This document shows positions 52,529-63,470 of a stretch of 64,000 nt of DNA, in pieces (position 1 is the stretch's first letter; every line of letters begins with the position of its first letter). The stretch spans positions 151,707,748 to 151,771,747 of the forward strand of contig NC_080418.1 in assembly GCF_029873635.1 (NCBI RefSeq). Reading direction: 5' to 3'. The translations under genes and the position numbers were made by a program. Below the pieces are notes generated by a model. It saw only the letters and a program-made list of their open reading frames with translations. It was not told the origin of the DNA and did not search any database. This stretch comes from Malania oleifera (taxonomy: Eukaryota; Streptophyta; Magnoliopsida; Santalales; Ximeniaceae).

Positions 52529-53038
52529 CAACTTGTTGCTAGAAATTTTAATATCCAGAAATAGTTTATTTATTATTTATTAAATTATCCATTTTATGCA
52601 CTATTAAATTAAGATCAAATTTAAATGACCATATGAATTTAAATATAATTAAAATAAAAATATACTTAAATTTCAAAAAAATAACAATAAAGCCTATTGC
52701 ACAATACTTTTACTATTTTTAATTGTCATGTCCAATAAAATTTTTATTGTAAAGTAAAATTTGAAAGTAGAACAATTAAGAAAATATTTATAATAAATTT
52801 TATTTTTATTATAATAACTTTTTTAACATGTACTATTTGTAAGTTTGTTACTTTAATCATATCCGTATAATATTTTGATTTAAAGATGAAAGTGAGCATT
52901 TTTTAATTAAGTTTTTAATCTGTATTAGTTTTATAAATGTTAACCAAACATGTTGCTAGTTTCTAGTTTTTAGTTTTTGTTTCTGGTTTTTGGTTTTCGT
53001 TTCTCTAATTTTTGACAGTGATAACAAATGACCTCCTT
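52529..53038. mobile_element. MITE copy 2 (left-truncated)
   Basis: Closely follows MITE copy 1 from position 29046 of that copy to its end, for example AATTGTCATGTCCAATAAAA, GAAAGTAGAACAATTAAG, TTAACCAAACATGTTGCTAG and TTTCTCTAATTTTTGACAG. The first 165 bases, including the left terminus, are missing. The right terminus is altered (GATAACAAATGACCTCC instead of GATACCAAACGGTCCC). Confidence 0.85.
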
Positions 53039-55560
53039 AATCACCCTATTATTTAGAGGTCACCTAAAATGAAGATTCTAAGAAACCGGAAAGCTACTCA
53101 CGTTGTTTGCTAAAAAGAAACAATCTTGTTCAGCTTAGAGCATGGTATAAAAAGAAGAGGAAAAGAAGTGGAAAGAGAAACCTTCCCGAGCACGGATCTT
53201 TTCAAAAACAAATTCGGGAACCCCTCCTTGTTCAATTTTAGTGTGAGGGGTGAAAATAGAGTAAATTTGGGAATGAGACCTCCATAGACTTCCCATAGTA
53301 CATCTCAAACTAGCATTCGTATGTCGTCCATTCTCTTCCAACCCAAACTTACTACGAATAACTCTATGCCACAGGGAATTATCTTCTAAGGAGAAGAGCT
53401 ACAACCATTTAGCTAAAAGAGATGTGTTTTTACACACCAAGTTACTAAGACCCAACCCCCCTCCTTTTTAGACCTACAAACCTCTGTGCAGCTCACTAAA
53501 TGGTCCTTACAACTCCTCACACTAGATCACTAAAAATCTGCCATAATCCTCTCAAGCTTGTTAACAACCCCTCTGGAATTTTAAAAAGAGATGAAAAATA
53601 CAAGGAATGCTAGAAAGACAAGCCTGGGTAAGTGTAATTCTATCCCCAAAAGAAAAAAGACACCCTTTCAACCCTCTAATATCTTTGTTACCCTCTCCAC
53701 TACTGGATTTTAAAAATCCTCCCCTTTTGGATACCCTCCCAACAGAACTCCTAAATAAGTTAGGGCCAATCCTATAAACCACACCCATGTCTGCAGCCCA
53801 ATCACTAATTCTCTCAATGGGTACATTTAAGGCTACTGAACTACTCTTCCCTATATTAATTTTATGCCCATAAACCCTCTCAAAAACTTGAAGTGTACAC
53901 AAAATTCGTCTAAATGAAAGTTTACGATCATCAAGGAAGAAAATGGTATCATTAGCAAATTGTAGATGAGAACCCCCTCCCTTCCCCCAACTCCCCACAC
54001 CTAACCCTTTAATCAACCTTCTATGAACTGCCCTAGCCACCATCCTACTTAAGACATTAGTTGCAACGGCGAAAAAAAAAAGCGAGATAATGGGTTTCCT
54101 TGTCTAATGCATCTCGAAGCAGGAAACCAAGATTTAGTTTTATGACTTACAATAACCAAGAACCACACATTAGACAAACAACCCATAATCTTTTTGCGCC
54201 AATGCTCCCCAAAACCCTTTTTCTTGAAGACCTTATCGAGGAAACTCTAGCTCACTCTTTCATAAGCTTTCTCTAAATCTACTTTGATAGCGAACTACCT
54301 CTTCTTGTGGTGCACCCCAAAACCCTTTTTCTTGAAGACCTTATCCCGGAAACTCTACCTCACTCAGTCATAAGTTTTCTCTAAATCTACTTTGATAACG
54401 AACTCCCTCTTCTTATTTCTATGAACATCGTCCACCACCTCATTTTCCACCAAAATAGCATCCACTATTTTGTCTCCACCCCACAAAAAGTACTTTGGGC
54501 ACTTGAGAACTGCACTCAACCTATTAACTAGGACTTTAGTGATAATATCATACACACTAAAGACAAGACTAATAGGTCTAAAGTCCTCAAACTTGGAAGA
54601 TCTAGCTTTGTTAGGCACCAAGGCTATAAAATTGGAGTTGGTACTCTTGTTCAAATCCCATTCCTATAGAAGTCGATGAAAACTTTCATCAAATCAGCCT
54701 TAATAATTCCCCAACAATCTTGAAAAAAATCCATGTTAAAACCGTTCGGATCCAATTCTTTATCTCTGTTCGTCCCAAATACCACCCCCCCTCACTTCGC
54801 CATCAAATGGTCTCTCTAACTAGTGCATATGATGAACAGAGATAGGATCCTAAACTAAACCCTCAATCATCAGTCTATTATGAATTTCCTTCGAGTACAA
54901 AAGTCAGTAATAATATCTGCGATCAGAGGCTGATCATTAGAGACCTCTCATCCCCCAAACCCAGCTCCCAAATCAGAATTTTCTTTTTCTTATTGTTAGC
55001 TAACTGGAAGAAAGAGGAATTACAATCACCATTTTTCACCCCCTTAAATTTGGTTTTTGCCTCCAGCTCCTTATTTCTTGGAAAATTACCTCTTCCTACT
55101 CATTTTTAATAGAGATTCTTTTGGCCTTCTCACTTTCCTAAACATTGCCGCCTCCTTTCTATTGAAACCTGCCAACTTGCCTAAAAGACTAGATTTTCTC
55201 AGTCTAAGGTCACCAACTCCCCTTTATTTGAAGTTTTTAAATTTCTTCTTTGGCCGTTTTAACTTCCTCATGAATCTAAAACCTTCCCAACCTCTCTCCA
55301 CTTCCTCTACCCAACCCTAACCAAAGGCTTAAAAGTCGTATGGCTTAGCCACATGTTCTCGAACCTAAAAGGAGTAGGACCCCATGACACCTTACTAGAC
55401 TCCAACAAAATAGGGTGATGATTGGAAGTAGTCTAATGTTGAGTGGTACAAGAGAGGTTGGGAAGCTCATCGTCCCACTCATTATAGAACAAAAATCTAT
55501 CTAACCTATTTGCCGTCACTAAGCCCCCCCTATAGACCAAGTGAACGAAGCATTCCCCAA
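53039..55560 (-). pseudogene. L1-type LINE ORF2 with endonuclease and RT, minus strand
   Basis: From 55560 down: an endonuclease C-terminal segment with RLDRFLFYNEWDDELPNLS, SNHHPILLES and WGPTPFRFENMWLSH, then the linker GDCNSSFFQLANNKKKKILI, then RT with FEDFRPISLVFSVYDIITKV (54654-54364), LQFANDTIFFLDD (53970-53940) and FSFGDRITLTQACLSSIP (53660-53610). The F-A-D-D motif is FAND, losing one catalytic aspartate. The 3' end near 53130 has no poly-A. A 108-bp duplication lies inside at 54207-54422. This is the only LINE here with a recognisable endonuclease. Confidence 0.9.
54207..54422. repeat. 108-bp tandem duplication inside LINE RT
   Basis: CCCCAAAACCCTTTTTCTTG followed by AAGACCTTATC begins at 54207 and again at 54315. 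The two copies share about 95 of 108 bases. The unit is 36 codons, so it duplicates part of the RT without shifting the frame. Confidence 0.9.
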
Positions 55561-56234
55561 ATAGAGATCTCTCAACCCTTAATCCTAATTAATGAATTAC
55601 ACTAGGGCATAGTTACTATTATTATAGTTTCTTTCTTATAACTTATATCAATAACCGATGTACCCATTTAGTAATTTATTTATTTTTTTTAAATTTCTTC
55701 CTTTTGGTTTGTTCCTGAATTTTGACAAAAGATCTCTTATTCTCGTCATTGTAAATTCTTCTCGTATTACTAAAATCTCTTTTTTGTTATTAAAAAAAAT
55801 TGTTATTATTATTACTATTACTAAGTTATTAATTACTTATTAACCTATTATAATATTAATTTATAATTTTATAAGATTATATCAATTACCAATTTACGCA
55901 TATGTAAATTGTTATTATTATTATTATTATTTGTAACTTGTAAATTACTTATTGTCTTATTATAATATAAATTTGTAACTTAGTAATTTCTTACTTGTTA
56001 ACTTATTTATAAATTTATAATAAGATTATAACTTTATGCTTTATGCGACCACACAAGTTACGCATTTACCCGTATGTAAATTATTATTCTAACAAATTTT
56101 ACCTCATTTAATTTAATGTTAGTGTCATTTATTAATTTTATTTTGATTTATCATTTGAATAATTTTCCTGTAAAATTCTTCATTAATTTAACACCTAATC
56201 ATTGTAGCCTTGTAGGGAAGTGAAACTAATTGCA
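55561..56234. other. AT-rich spacer with ATT microsatellites
   Basis: Very AT-rich DNA with TATTATTATTATTATTATT runs (about 55912-55931) and TTATTATTATTACTATTA near 55804. It may be the non-coding left end of the hAT that follows. No gene is seen; forward frame 55658-55843 is low-complexity. Confidence 0.5.
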
Positions 56235-56735
56235 AAAATGTCTTAAGGAAGAAAACGAAATATAGCAAGGAGGGATGGGTATCCATTCCCAAGTGTAAAG
56301 AATGGCTTTATTTGCAAACATTGTGATATGCAAATGAAGATTGGTGGAGCAACTTGATTAAGATGCATTTGGTAAATTTTGATCCACAACATAATATAAA
56401 ATTTTGTGACGAAGTACCTTTTGAAGTAAGACAAGAAATGAGGATTGTCTTAGAAAGTAAGACATTAGCCAAAGCAAAGAAAGCACAAAGAATGGAGGAG
56501 ATTAAAAATGAATTGCATGGAAATTTATTGCGGCTTCAAGGAATTGATGAAAGGTATGATGCCGATGACGTCGTGTATCCCTTTGACATTTCTCCCTACG
56601 AGATGTTCACATATTGTCAAGCATTTTATGCTTCAAAATAAATGGAATAGGAAAGAGACCAATCTTGTAGGTTTGCAAGCAGCCAACGAGGAGGCAGTTC
56701 TAGGGTTGGTGGCAGTGTAGGGCAAACTCCCATGA
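56235..56735 (+). pseudogene. hAT 2 BED zinc finger region
   Basis: The strand encodes GRKRNIARRDGYPFPSVKNG, then FICKHCDMQMKIGGAT and MHLVNFDPQHNIKFCDEVPF: a BED-type finger (C-x-x-C...H-L...C). In frame 56354-56641 a basic/acidic helix (KTLAKAKKAQRMEEIKNELH) and RYDADDVVYPFDISPYEM follow. A TGA interrupts the finger between the G-A-T and L-R-M-H-L parts, at 56357-56359. It would bind the transposon ends. Confidence 0.8.
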
Positions 56736-56849
56736 GGAAAAATTGAAGTGTGAGAGGGTCATAAACAAAGCTATATATTTCAAAGTCTCCTTAGTATTAC
56801 AAGTAAGATGTAGCAAAACAAATAAGGCTAAAAATCTTATTTGGAGGTC

Positions 56850-57480
56850 AAATGAAAGAAGAAATGAATAAGTTAATTTCAATTTATTATTTTTTTGTAT
56901 ATGATAATGTTCCAACTGAGAAGGCAAAATCATCATACTTTAAAAACATGGGGTGGGGTTGCCAAGCAGCTAGAATGGGAGTCGATCCACTGAAATCCTA
57001 TCAAATTATAACAGAATACCTTGATTTGGAAGTAAAAGAAATGGAGGTCACAAAGAAGTGAAAAAAGTGTCTCACATATGGTTGCACTATGATATGTGTT
57101 GGATGGATAAGCCCTACGAAATTATCCATCATACATTTCATGATTTACTCCCAAAGGAATAAATTTTTTCCAAAGTCGGTGGATGCTTTTGATAAAATTA
57201 AAACCATGAATACATATATGGAGGTAGGAAAACAGTATATTGTCTTGGTGGTGACAAATACCAATGCATACAAGAGAGCGAGTCAAAAATTAATGAAAAA
57301 ATTTAACTTGTATTGGACTTCATATGCTGTCCATTGCATTGGTCTCATGTTTGAAGAGATAAAAAAAAAAGAGGCAATAAATATTGTGATCTTGTAGGGA
57401 AGACAAATCACTAAATTTATATATAACCATGGTGGTGGTTTGCTAAAATGAAGAAGCATTGTAAAGGGGATATTACTAGA
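56850..57480 (+). pseudogene. hAT 2 transposase DUF659 and catalytic core
   Basis: Frame 56852-57061 encodes ISIYYFFVYDNVPTEKAKSS and a DUF659-like tail. The next frame 57089-57397 has MICVGWISPTKLSIIHFMIY (consensus M-C-D-G-W; the D is V), FFPKSVDAFDKIK, VVTNTNAYKRASQKL (V-T-D-N is V-T-N-T) and SYAVHCIGLMFEEIKKK (A-A-H-C). The catalytic aspartates are thus substituted. The following stretch to 57900 is full of stops. Confidence 0.85.
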
Positions 57481-58001
57481 TGATTTGCTACAAACTAAAT
57501 TGCCCTTGATAGTCTATAGAGAAAAATGATAGGATATTTGCTGAATGGGCAAAGCATTCACTTTGTCGAACAAAATTGGATAGAGAAATTGAAAACACAA
57601 TTCTTAACTACCAATTTTGGGACAAAGTGACAAATATATGTAATATTTACGAGCTTATACATGGAGTATTGTGCATAGTTGATATTGAGGTGGCCAATGC
57701 TAGGATTTGTGTTTGAAGCAATAAAGGCAATGAAAAAGGCCATTGAATTAATGACAAGAATTGGAAAATAGATTCTCAAATCAATAAATGTTCGATGGGA
57801 GAGAATATTTAACATCCTCTTCATATAGTAGGTACTTGATTTAAATTTAATATTTATAAATTTCAATAAATTCATATATCTATATGAAAATATTACATTT
57901 TATCTTTAATTGATTGACAACTTATTTTCTAAATAAAAAATGTTGATACAAAACATATTGGGGAAGACGAATATTTGCTGGATTAAATTGGAAATGAAGC
58001 A
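57481..58001 (+). pseudogene. hAT 2 transposase, stop-rich middle
   Basis: The same strand as the flanking hAT domains, with short fragments but no clear motif. It separates the core from the hATC domain and ends at the MITE-like insertion (target ATGAAGCA). Most likely the decayed middle of the transposase with an intron. Confidence 0.5.
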
Positions 58002-58832
58002 GTGTTTTAAAAGGTGAAGGTGTAAGTAAAGGCATTTTACTCAATCACGCGAGGCATAAGCCTTAAGGTGTTGATGCATAAGCCTTTTGTGAATTAAATT
58101 TTTTATTTTAAATATATAAAAATAAATTATATATATGAAAATTATATGAAATTTATTAAAGTAAATTATAAATTTTGTTGTTTGTCTAAATACATAAACC
58201 AGCCACATGCCCATGGTGGACTATAATGAGACAGCCATGTGCACACTTAATAGTATTGAAACAAGGGTACCAAAAGGGGTGGGGGAGTAGCTCCTCTGTA
58301 GATTAGGAGAACACGTGATGAGAGAGACCCGAGATATGAAAGAGAGAAATTGTTGAGAGGAAAGATGAGAGAGAGATTCTCGAAGACACCAAATGGCCCA
58401 TAAGAGAGAGAAGATTGGGAATTGTGCTCTACGAGAGAGACTACAACTTCGAAGTAGTCTCATCGGAGAAGATTGACGCAACTTTGTCGAAGAGAGGCTT
58501 CATCAACAAGTGGGATGCTTTGTGAAGGGGGACGCTTTGTCAAGGGGTTGCCATTATCGAGGAGGGGCTGGAGCTTGCACGAACGAAGGGGATTCCTACC
58601 CTAATATGTTATTTTCTATTTCTTAAAATAGTTTTTTATGTTTTAGAGGTTGATGGGGGGGATCAGTATGCCTTAAGCTTTAACGGGTGTAAATGTGTTT
58701 CGTTGGCTAAGGCATACGCTTAGCTGCAAAAGGCTATGCATTTGGGGAGATTAACATTTTAGAATATGCATTGGGGCTTTTTTGTTTTAAAACACATTGA
58801 GAGGTACGCCGTGAGAACGCCTTTTAAGACGC
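58002..58832. mobile_element. MITE-like insertion in hAT 2
   Basis: Starts GTGTTTTAAAAGGTG and ends CGCCTTTTAAGACG, which is the inverse at about 12 of 15 positions. It is flanked by ATGAAGCA on the left and CTAAAGCA on the right, 6 of 8 bases alike, in line with an 8-bp hAT-type duplication. AGGC/GCCTTAAG words near both ends are shared with the repeats at 34.6-36.1 kb. Non-coding. Confidence 0.6.
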
Positions 58833-58985
58833 TAAAGCAACTAGGGCAACCAAGATACCTGGTGAGTATTATTATTATTATTATTGCTACTGCTACACTA
58901 TAAAATTCAAAATATGATTATAATTTATATATAACTACATAATACAAAGTTACTTACTACAATCTACGAACTTATGTTCTTATAA
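58833..58985 (+). other. hAT 2 probable intron
   Basis: After the MITE-like element a splice-donor-like TACCTG|GTGAGTATT (58858-58872) is followed by an ATT microsatellite and AT-rich DNA up to the hATC exon. It is probably an intron of the transposase gene. No acceptor is certain. Confidence 0.4.
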
Positions 58986-59275
58986 TATCTTGCACGGTTG
59001 ACTAGTGAATGATGTACAATTCAAGTGCTCCAACCCTAAGGAAGCTAGCATTCCGTATCTTGTTACAAATTGCATCTTCAACAACTTGTGAATGAAAGTG
59101 GAGCACATTTTATTTGATTCATATGAAGCAAAGAATTAGCCTAGCCTACGCAAGATTTCAGCATCTAGTTTTTCATTGTTATAACATGAAGTTTTGAATA
59201 AACGATATGGAGGTCAATCTAATCCCCTAGATCTTCTTGACTTATGAGTTGAATGGGGTGATGAGGATGAGTAAT
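58986..59275 (+). pseudogene. hAT 2 dimerisation domain (hATC)
   Basis: The strand encodes APTLRKLAFRILLQIASSTT, KWSTFYLIHMKQRI and FQHLVFHCYNMKF. These correspond to the P-x-L-R-x-[VF]-A-x-R-[IV]-L, W-S-x-F, H-x-K-x-R and Y-N blocks of hATC. Two stops interrupt it. Compare 20161-20660 in hAT 1. Confidence 0.85.
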
Positions 59276-60170
59276 GAATATACACTTTTTCAGTGGATTA
59301 GACCATCTCAGCTTGATGAATGAGACAGAAGGTCGCTCCCACAAATGGCTAAGCATGCACGAGATGATTTTAGCATTGATGTTGATGAAGTAATGGAAGT
59401 AGAAGTGATATCTACCGGTGAATCATCACTAATGGATCTCAAGTTTGGACATGGAACGCCATACACTATGTCCTCTGGTGGTGGTGATGATAATTGTTAA
59501 GATGATGCTTGTGGTAATGGACTTGGTAGTAGCAATGGCAAGGTGGGGACAATGGAGGAAATAAGGGATGACAAAAGACTATAGTCCAGAAGTGGAATAT
59601 TCACATCGTCCCCAATTAGGAAGGTGAGTGTTTACAAAGAGAATTGAGTGCATTTGACAGGAAATACAATCTAAGAAAAGGAGAACAGAGGATTCATAAT
59701 ATAGAAGAGAAGACCTTTTCTCTTATCTTGGAGTCTGTGAGTATAGGAACTGAGCATGGCTCCAATAGCTATAGTGGTCATTAGTTTACCTAGTATAGTT
59801 TCGCACAATCATCATATTGCAACCATTTCTATATGCATATGAGCATGCACAACAATATGGAAATTGGCAACCACTTGCCTATGGTATTGGACAAACAAGC
59901 CAACAATATGGGTATGCAAATGTAGGGCAATCCTATGGACATACACTTGCAAGATGATATTGTGATATGAGAGACTCTTTTGACCGAGCATAAACAACCA
60001 TGAGTCAGATGACCATGGAGGAGTATAAACAACACATATACACTTATACCCAATCTTTTGGAAATTATAAGAAAAGGAGTGATTATTGTAAACAATATGT
60101 GTCATCTCAAAATCTCAATGATATGGATTGGAGAATTGATTTTAAGCCACCTAGAAACTTCGTGTGATAT
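59276..60170 (+). pseudogene. hAT 2 C-terminal low-complexity tail
   Basis: A hydrophilic stretch (DDFSIDVDEVMEVEVISTG) is followed by Gly/Asp runs and then, in other frames, Gln/Tyr/Gly-rich sequence (QQYGYANVGQSYGHTL, MTMEEYKQHIYTYTQSFGNY) to about 60165. It resembles the Tyr/Pro-rich tail of hAT 1. The minus-strand frames 59812-60105 are shadows. Confidence 0.6.
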
Positions 60171-60299
60171 TAAATGTATTTAATTATTCGCTATCTACTT
60201 ATTTAAAATAATAAATTTGTTAGATAAAATCATTAAATGATTAACTCAACAACTTTATAGCGATTTGCATGTTCTTCCAATTCCTATCTTGCTTCGTGA
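60171..60299. other. AT-rich spacer
   Basis: Short AT-rich stretch between the hAT 2 tail and the RTE-type LINE. No feature recognised. Confidence 0.5.
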
Positions 60300-61760
60300 T
60301 ATGCTGTTTATATACCCTACAAACTAGAACCTTGTCAGACATACTTCTTTAAAATGTATTTTGATATCATACTAAGCATAATAATTTATTATAATATTTT
60401 CCAAAGCTTCATCGTAAACTTCCATCATTTGCTTTAAATTTTCATACAACAAGGATATGCTTTAAGTCCCACTAGATGGGGCTGACTACATGAATCCTTC
60501 CCCGTAAATTAACTCGATCGAAAGCATATTTATCTACTTGATTAACAACCATTAAATCCTTCCTCACTACCTCATTCCAAGTTATTTAAGGCCTACTCCT
60601 ACCCCTTTTCATGTCAGAAGCAATAACTAGCTCACTCCTTCTCACATGTGCTTTACTAGGCCTACATTTCAAATGCCCAAACCATCTAAGCCGCTCCTCT
60701 TTTTTATCTTGTCTTTGATTGGTGATATGCCTAAATTATTGTATATATGCTCATTTCTTAGTTTATCTTTTAATGTTAAGCCATTCATTCACCTTAACAT
60801 TCACATTTTGGCAACTTCTACTTTTTGTAAATGTTGATTCTTAGTTGCCCAACATTCCAATAAAGCATAGCCGACCTTATAGCTATCTTGTAAAATTTTC
60901 CTTTTAATTTAAGGGTATTCTATGATCACACACGACTGATGCACTCCTTCATTTTACTCAACTTGCTTTAATTTTATGTATGAGGTCTTCTTCAATTTCC
61001 CCTCTGCTTGCATTATAGATCGAAGATATCAAAATCGATTAGTGCTATTAATTTATTGATTATCAAGTATAATCTTGTCTCCACTACTCCTTGCATTATT
61101 GAAATTACATTTCATATATTTTGTCTTATTCCTACTTATTTTAAAAACTTTTGATTGTAATGCTATTTTCTAAAGTTCCAACTTAGATTCCACCCTACTC
61201 ATATTTTCATCAATTAACACAATATCATCTACAAATAGCATACGCTTAGGGACCTCGTTTTGGATATTCCTAGTAAGTTCATCAATGACTAAAGTAAAAA
61301 GTTAAGGACTCAAAATTGAACCTTGATGTACAACTATTGTGATCGGAAAACCTTTAGATTCCCCTCCTATAGTTCTAACGCTAATGACTACTCTATCATA
61401 CATATCCTTAATGACTTCAATATATCTACTGCATACCCCCTTCTTTTTTAAGACTTACCAAAGAACTATAGGTGAGTATCATTTGCTTTCTTTAGGTAAA
61501 AAGAAAAAAAAAAATGCAAGTCCGTCTTCTTTTTCCTAAAATTTTCTATAATCTTTTTTAAAGATAAATAGCTTCTATTGTTGATCTCAAAGACATAAAA
61601 CCAACATAAAACCAAATTGATTTTTTGAAATCCTCATTTTTGTTCAATTATCCTTTACCGTAATTTCATCATATGATTCATAATCTAAATTCCATGATAG
61701 TTATTACAATTTTGAATTCTCCTTTGTTTTTGAAACCATCAAAATCAAAATTTAAGTCAT
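60300..61760 (-). pseudogene. RTE-type LINE reverse transcriptase and C-terminus, minus strand
   Basis: From 61740 down the minus strand encodes NYHGI-IMNHMMKLR (R-G-I-x-L-M-S-H-T-M-K block), GVCSRYIEVIKDMYDR, HQGSILSP-LFTLVIDELTR, RMLFVDDIVLIDENMSRVES, KVFKISRNKTKYMKCNF, GEIEEDLIHKIKA, RIPLKLKGKFYKIAIRSAML, EERLRWFGHL and KRGRSRP. These are the RT and C-terminal blocks of plant RTE-clade LINEs, a clade distinct from the L1 copies elsewhere in the window. The catalytic D-D pair is kept (FVDD), but stops and frameshifts are many and the endonuclease is absent. Confidence 0.9.
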
Positions 61761-61769
61761 TGCCTAGGA

Positions 61770-62250
61770 GAGGTCTCTTATATTAGTATTTGGGTCATAC
61801 ATGTATTCAGGGATTTACAGATGTAGATTGGGTTAGGTCACCTTTTGGCAAAAGATCCACAACTGGGTATTGGATCTTTGTTGGTGGTAATTTGGTTTCT
61901 TGGAAGAGTAAAAAACAAAGTGTGGTGGTTAGGTCAAGTGCTAAGTCAAAGTATATGGTCATGGCTCACACTATATTTTGTTTGGTTAAAGAATATGTCG
62001 GAAGAATTGGAATTCCACATTTTCAGTTAATGGAATTAATGTGTGATAGCCAAGTTGCCTTCAATCTAGTCTGAAGTTGATTGTCTCTTTGTATGGGAGA
62101 AACTTGTGCACAAGCTCATTACAATCACTCATGTGAAGTCTAATCTACAGCTTGCTAATTTATTCGCTAATTCCTTGAGGGTTGCTCATGTTAAATTCAC
62201 TTGCAACAAGCTAGGATCATAGGATATCTATGCTCCAACTTGATGGAAAT
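61770..62250 (+). pseudogene. Copia C RNase H fragment
   Basis: Frame 61790-62074 encodes GHTCIQGFTDVDWVRSPFGK, RSTTGYWIFVGGNLVSWKSK and KQSVVVRSSAKSKYMVMAHT, the copia RNase H domain. Next, after a deletion that joins C-D-S-Q-V-A to E-V-D-C, come THVKSNLQLANLFANSLRVA and CNKLGS-DIYAPT. An LTR-like start TGATGGAAATGTTGATGG follows at 62242. No RT precedes it, so this is the 3' end of a copia element abutting the RTE LINE. Confidence 0.85.
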
Positions 62251-62359
62251 GTTGATGGTTATTTTGGGCATTTTCAGCATTACTATTTCGTGCTAGTGTT
62301 ATGTTAGTAAGCGTGAGTTATGGTCATCGGTATGTACTTGACTGATATTTTAAACAAAG
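62251..62359. repeat. Possible LTR remnant of copia C
   Basis: Follows the RNase H end and the TGATGG start. It lacks a clear polypurine tract (the usual G-rich tract is replaced by AACTTGATGGAAATG) and soon gives way to another copia protease. The extent is a guess. Confidence 0.3.
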
Positions 62360-63470
62360 GGAGAGACCTATTCAGGTGCCGCTGATCATATGACAAGTAT
62401 AACTACTTTCTTTTCCACTCCTTAGTATTCTGAAAGCTTACCATGTGTTACCCTTGTTGATGGGTCCACTATTTTCGTTAAGGGAATAATGATAGGAAAT
62501 CCTGCCTCCTTTGTTTCTTTTTCTCTGGTTTTGTATATTCCCAAGTTCCCTTTCAACCTAAAGCTAGTTAGAAGGATTACAAAATCCATGAATAGTTCAG
62601 TCACATTCTTTGATGATTTTGTTGTCGTTCATATTTGAAGATGGGGAATACAATTGGTAGAGCACATGAATCTGGTGTTTTTTACCACTTTTGAATTGTT
62701 ATCTCCTATCGCTTGCACTACTGCTATTGCACCATTCCAAATCCATTGTTGCATAGGTCATCCTTCATTAGAATAATTTTATCGAAAAAGTAGTTTCATC
62801 TTTGAGTTTTGTATTCTAGTCCTGAGTGCAAGTCTTGTCAGTTTGAAAAGCATCATCATGTTCCATTTGCTTCTCGAGTCAAATAAATGGGTAGCAAGCC
62901 CTTTCATGTTACTCCATTATAATGTTTGGGGTCTTAGTTGGGTTGTTTCTGAGTTAGGTTTTTGATAATTTGTAACTTTTGTTGATGACTATTCAAGGAT
63001 GACTTGGCTTTATGTAATAAAAGGTCATCCTAAGTTAGTTCATATCTTTTGTGCCTTTTTGGTTCTCAAATAAAAAAAAAATATTTTCCTATTCAAATAC
63101 TTTGCTAAGCAGTATTTCAGTATCCCATTGGCTACTTATATGACTCAGTCTGGTATTGTTTATGGGTCATCTTGCACCCAAACTCCACAACAAAATGGAG
63201 TTTTAAAGAGAAAAAATAGACATCCTTGAAATCACTCATACCTTTATCAAATGCATGTTTCTAAAATGTTTTGGAGTGATTTTGTTCTCAGCGTGTCCTC
63301 TCTTGTCAATAGCATCCATCCTCCATTCTTGGTGGTAAAATTCCCTACTTAATTCTTTTCTTGAATCCTCCTTTCTTCTCTTTACCTATTTATACATTCG
63401 GGTGTGTCTCCTTTGTCTATTAGTTAAACATTTCATAACTTTAAACCCGGGGTGAATAAATTGGACCCTT
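62360..63470 (+). pseudogene. Copia D protease and integrase
   Basis: GAADHMTSITTFFST (protease active site, here without the D-S-G) and CVTLVDGSTIFVKGIM are followed by IGHPSLE and K-S-C-Q zinc-finger remnants, FVTFVDDYSRMTWLYVIKGH and TPQQNGVLKRKN. Compared with the family D-D-E triad, the first D lies in a W-G block that now reads N-V-W-G, the second (S-D-N) is not found, and the E has become K. Stops are frequent. Same strand as copia C; they may be two parts of one rearranged element. Confidence 0.85.

Larger units (their letters stand above)
56235..60170 (+). mobile_element. hAT-superfamily transposon 2, plus strand, decayed
   Basis: The forward domains are BED zinc finger (56235-56640), DUF659 (56850-57080), central core (57080-57400), hATC (58990-59270) and a low-complexity tail (59270-60165). 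It resembles hAT 1 in domain order and in the Y-N-M-[RK]-[LF] end of hATC, but is in the opposite orientation. It is interrupted by a MITE-like element at 58002-58832. I could not define its terminal inverted repeats, so the limits are those of the coding part. Confidence 0.85.

Noticed and set aside
59812..60105. Minus-strand frames of 88-97 codons
   Set aside because: Antisense to the Gln/Tyr-rich tail of hAT 2.
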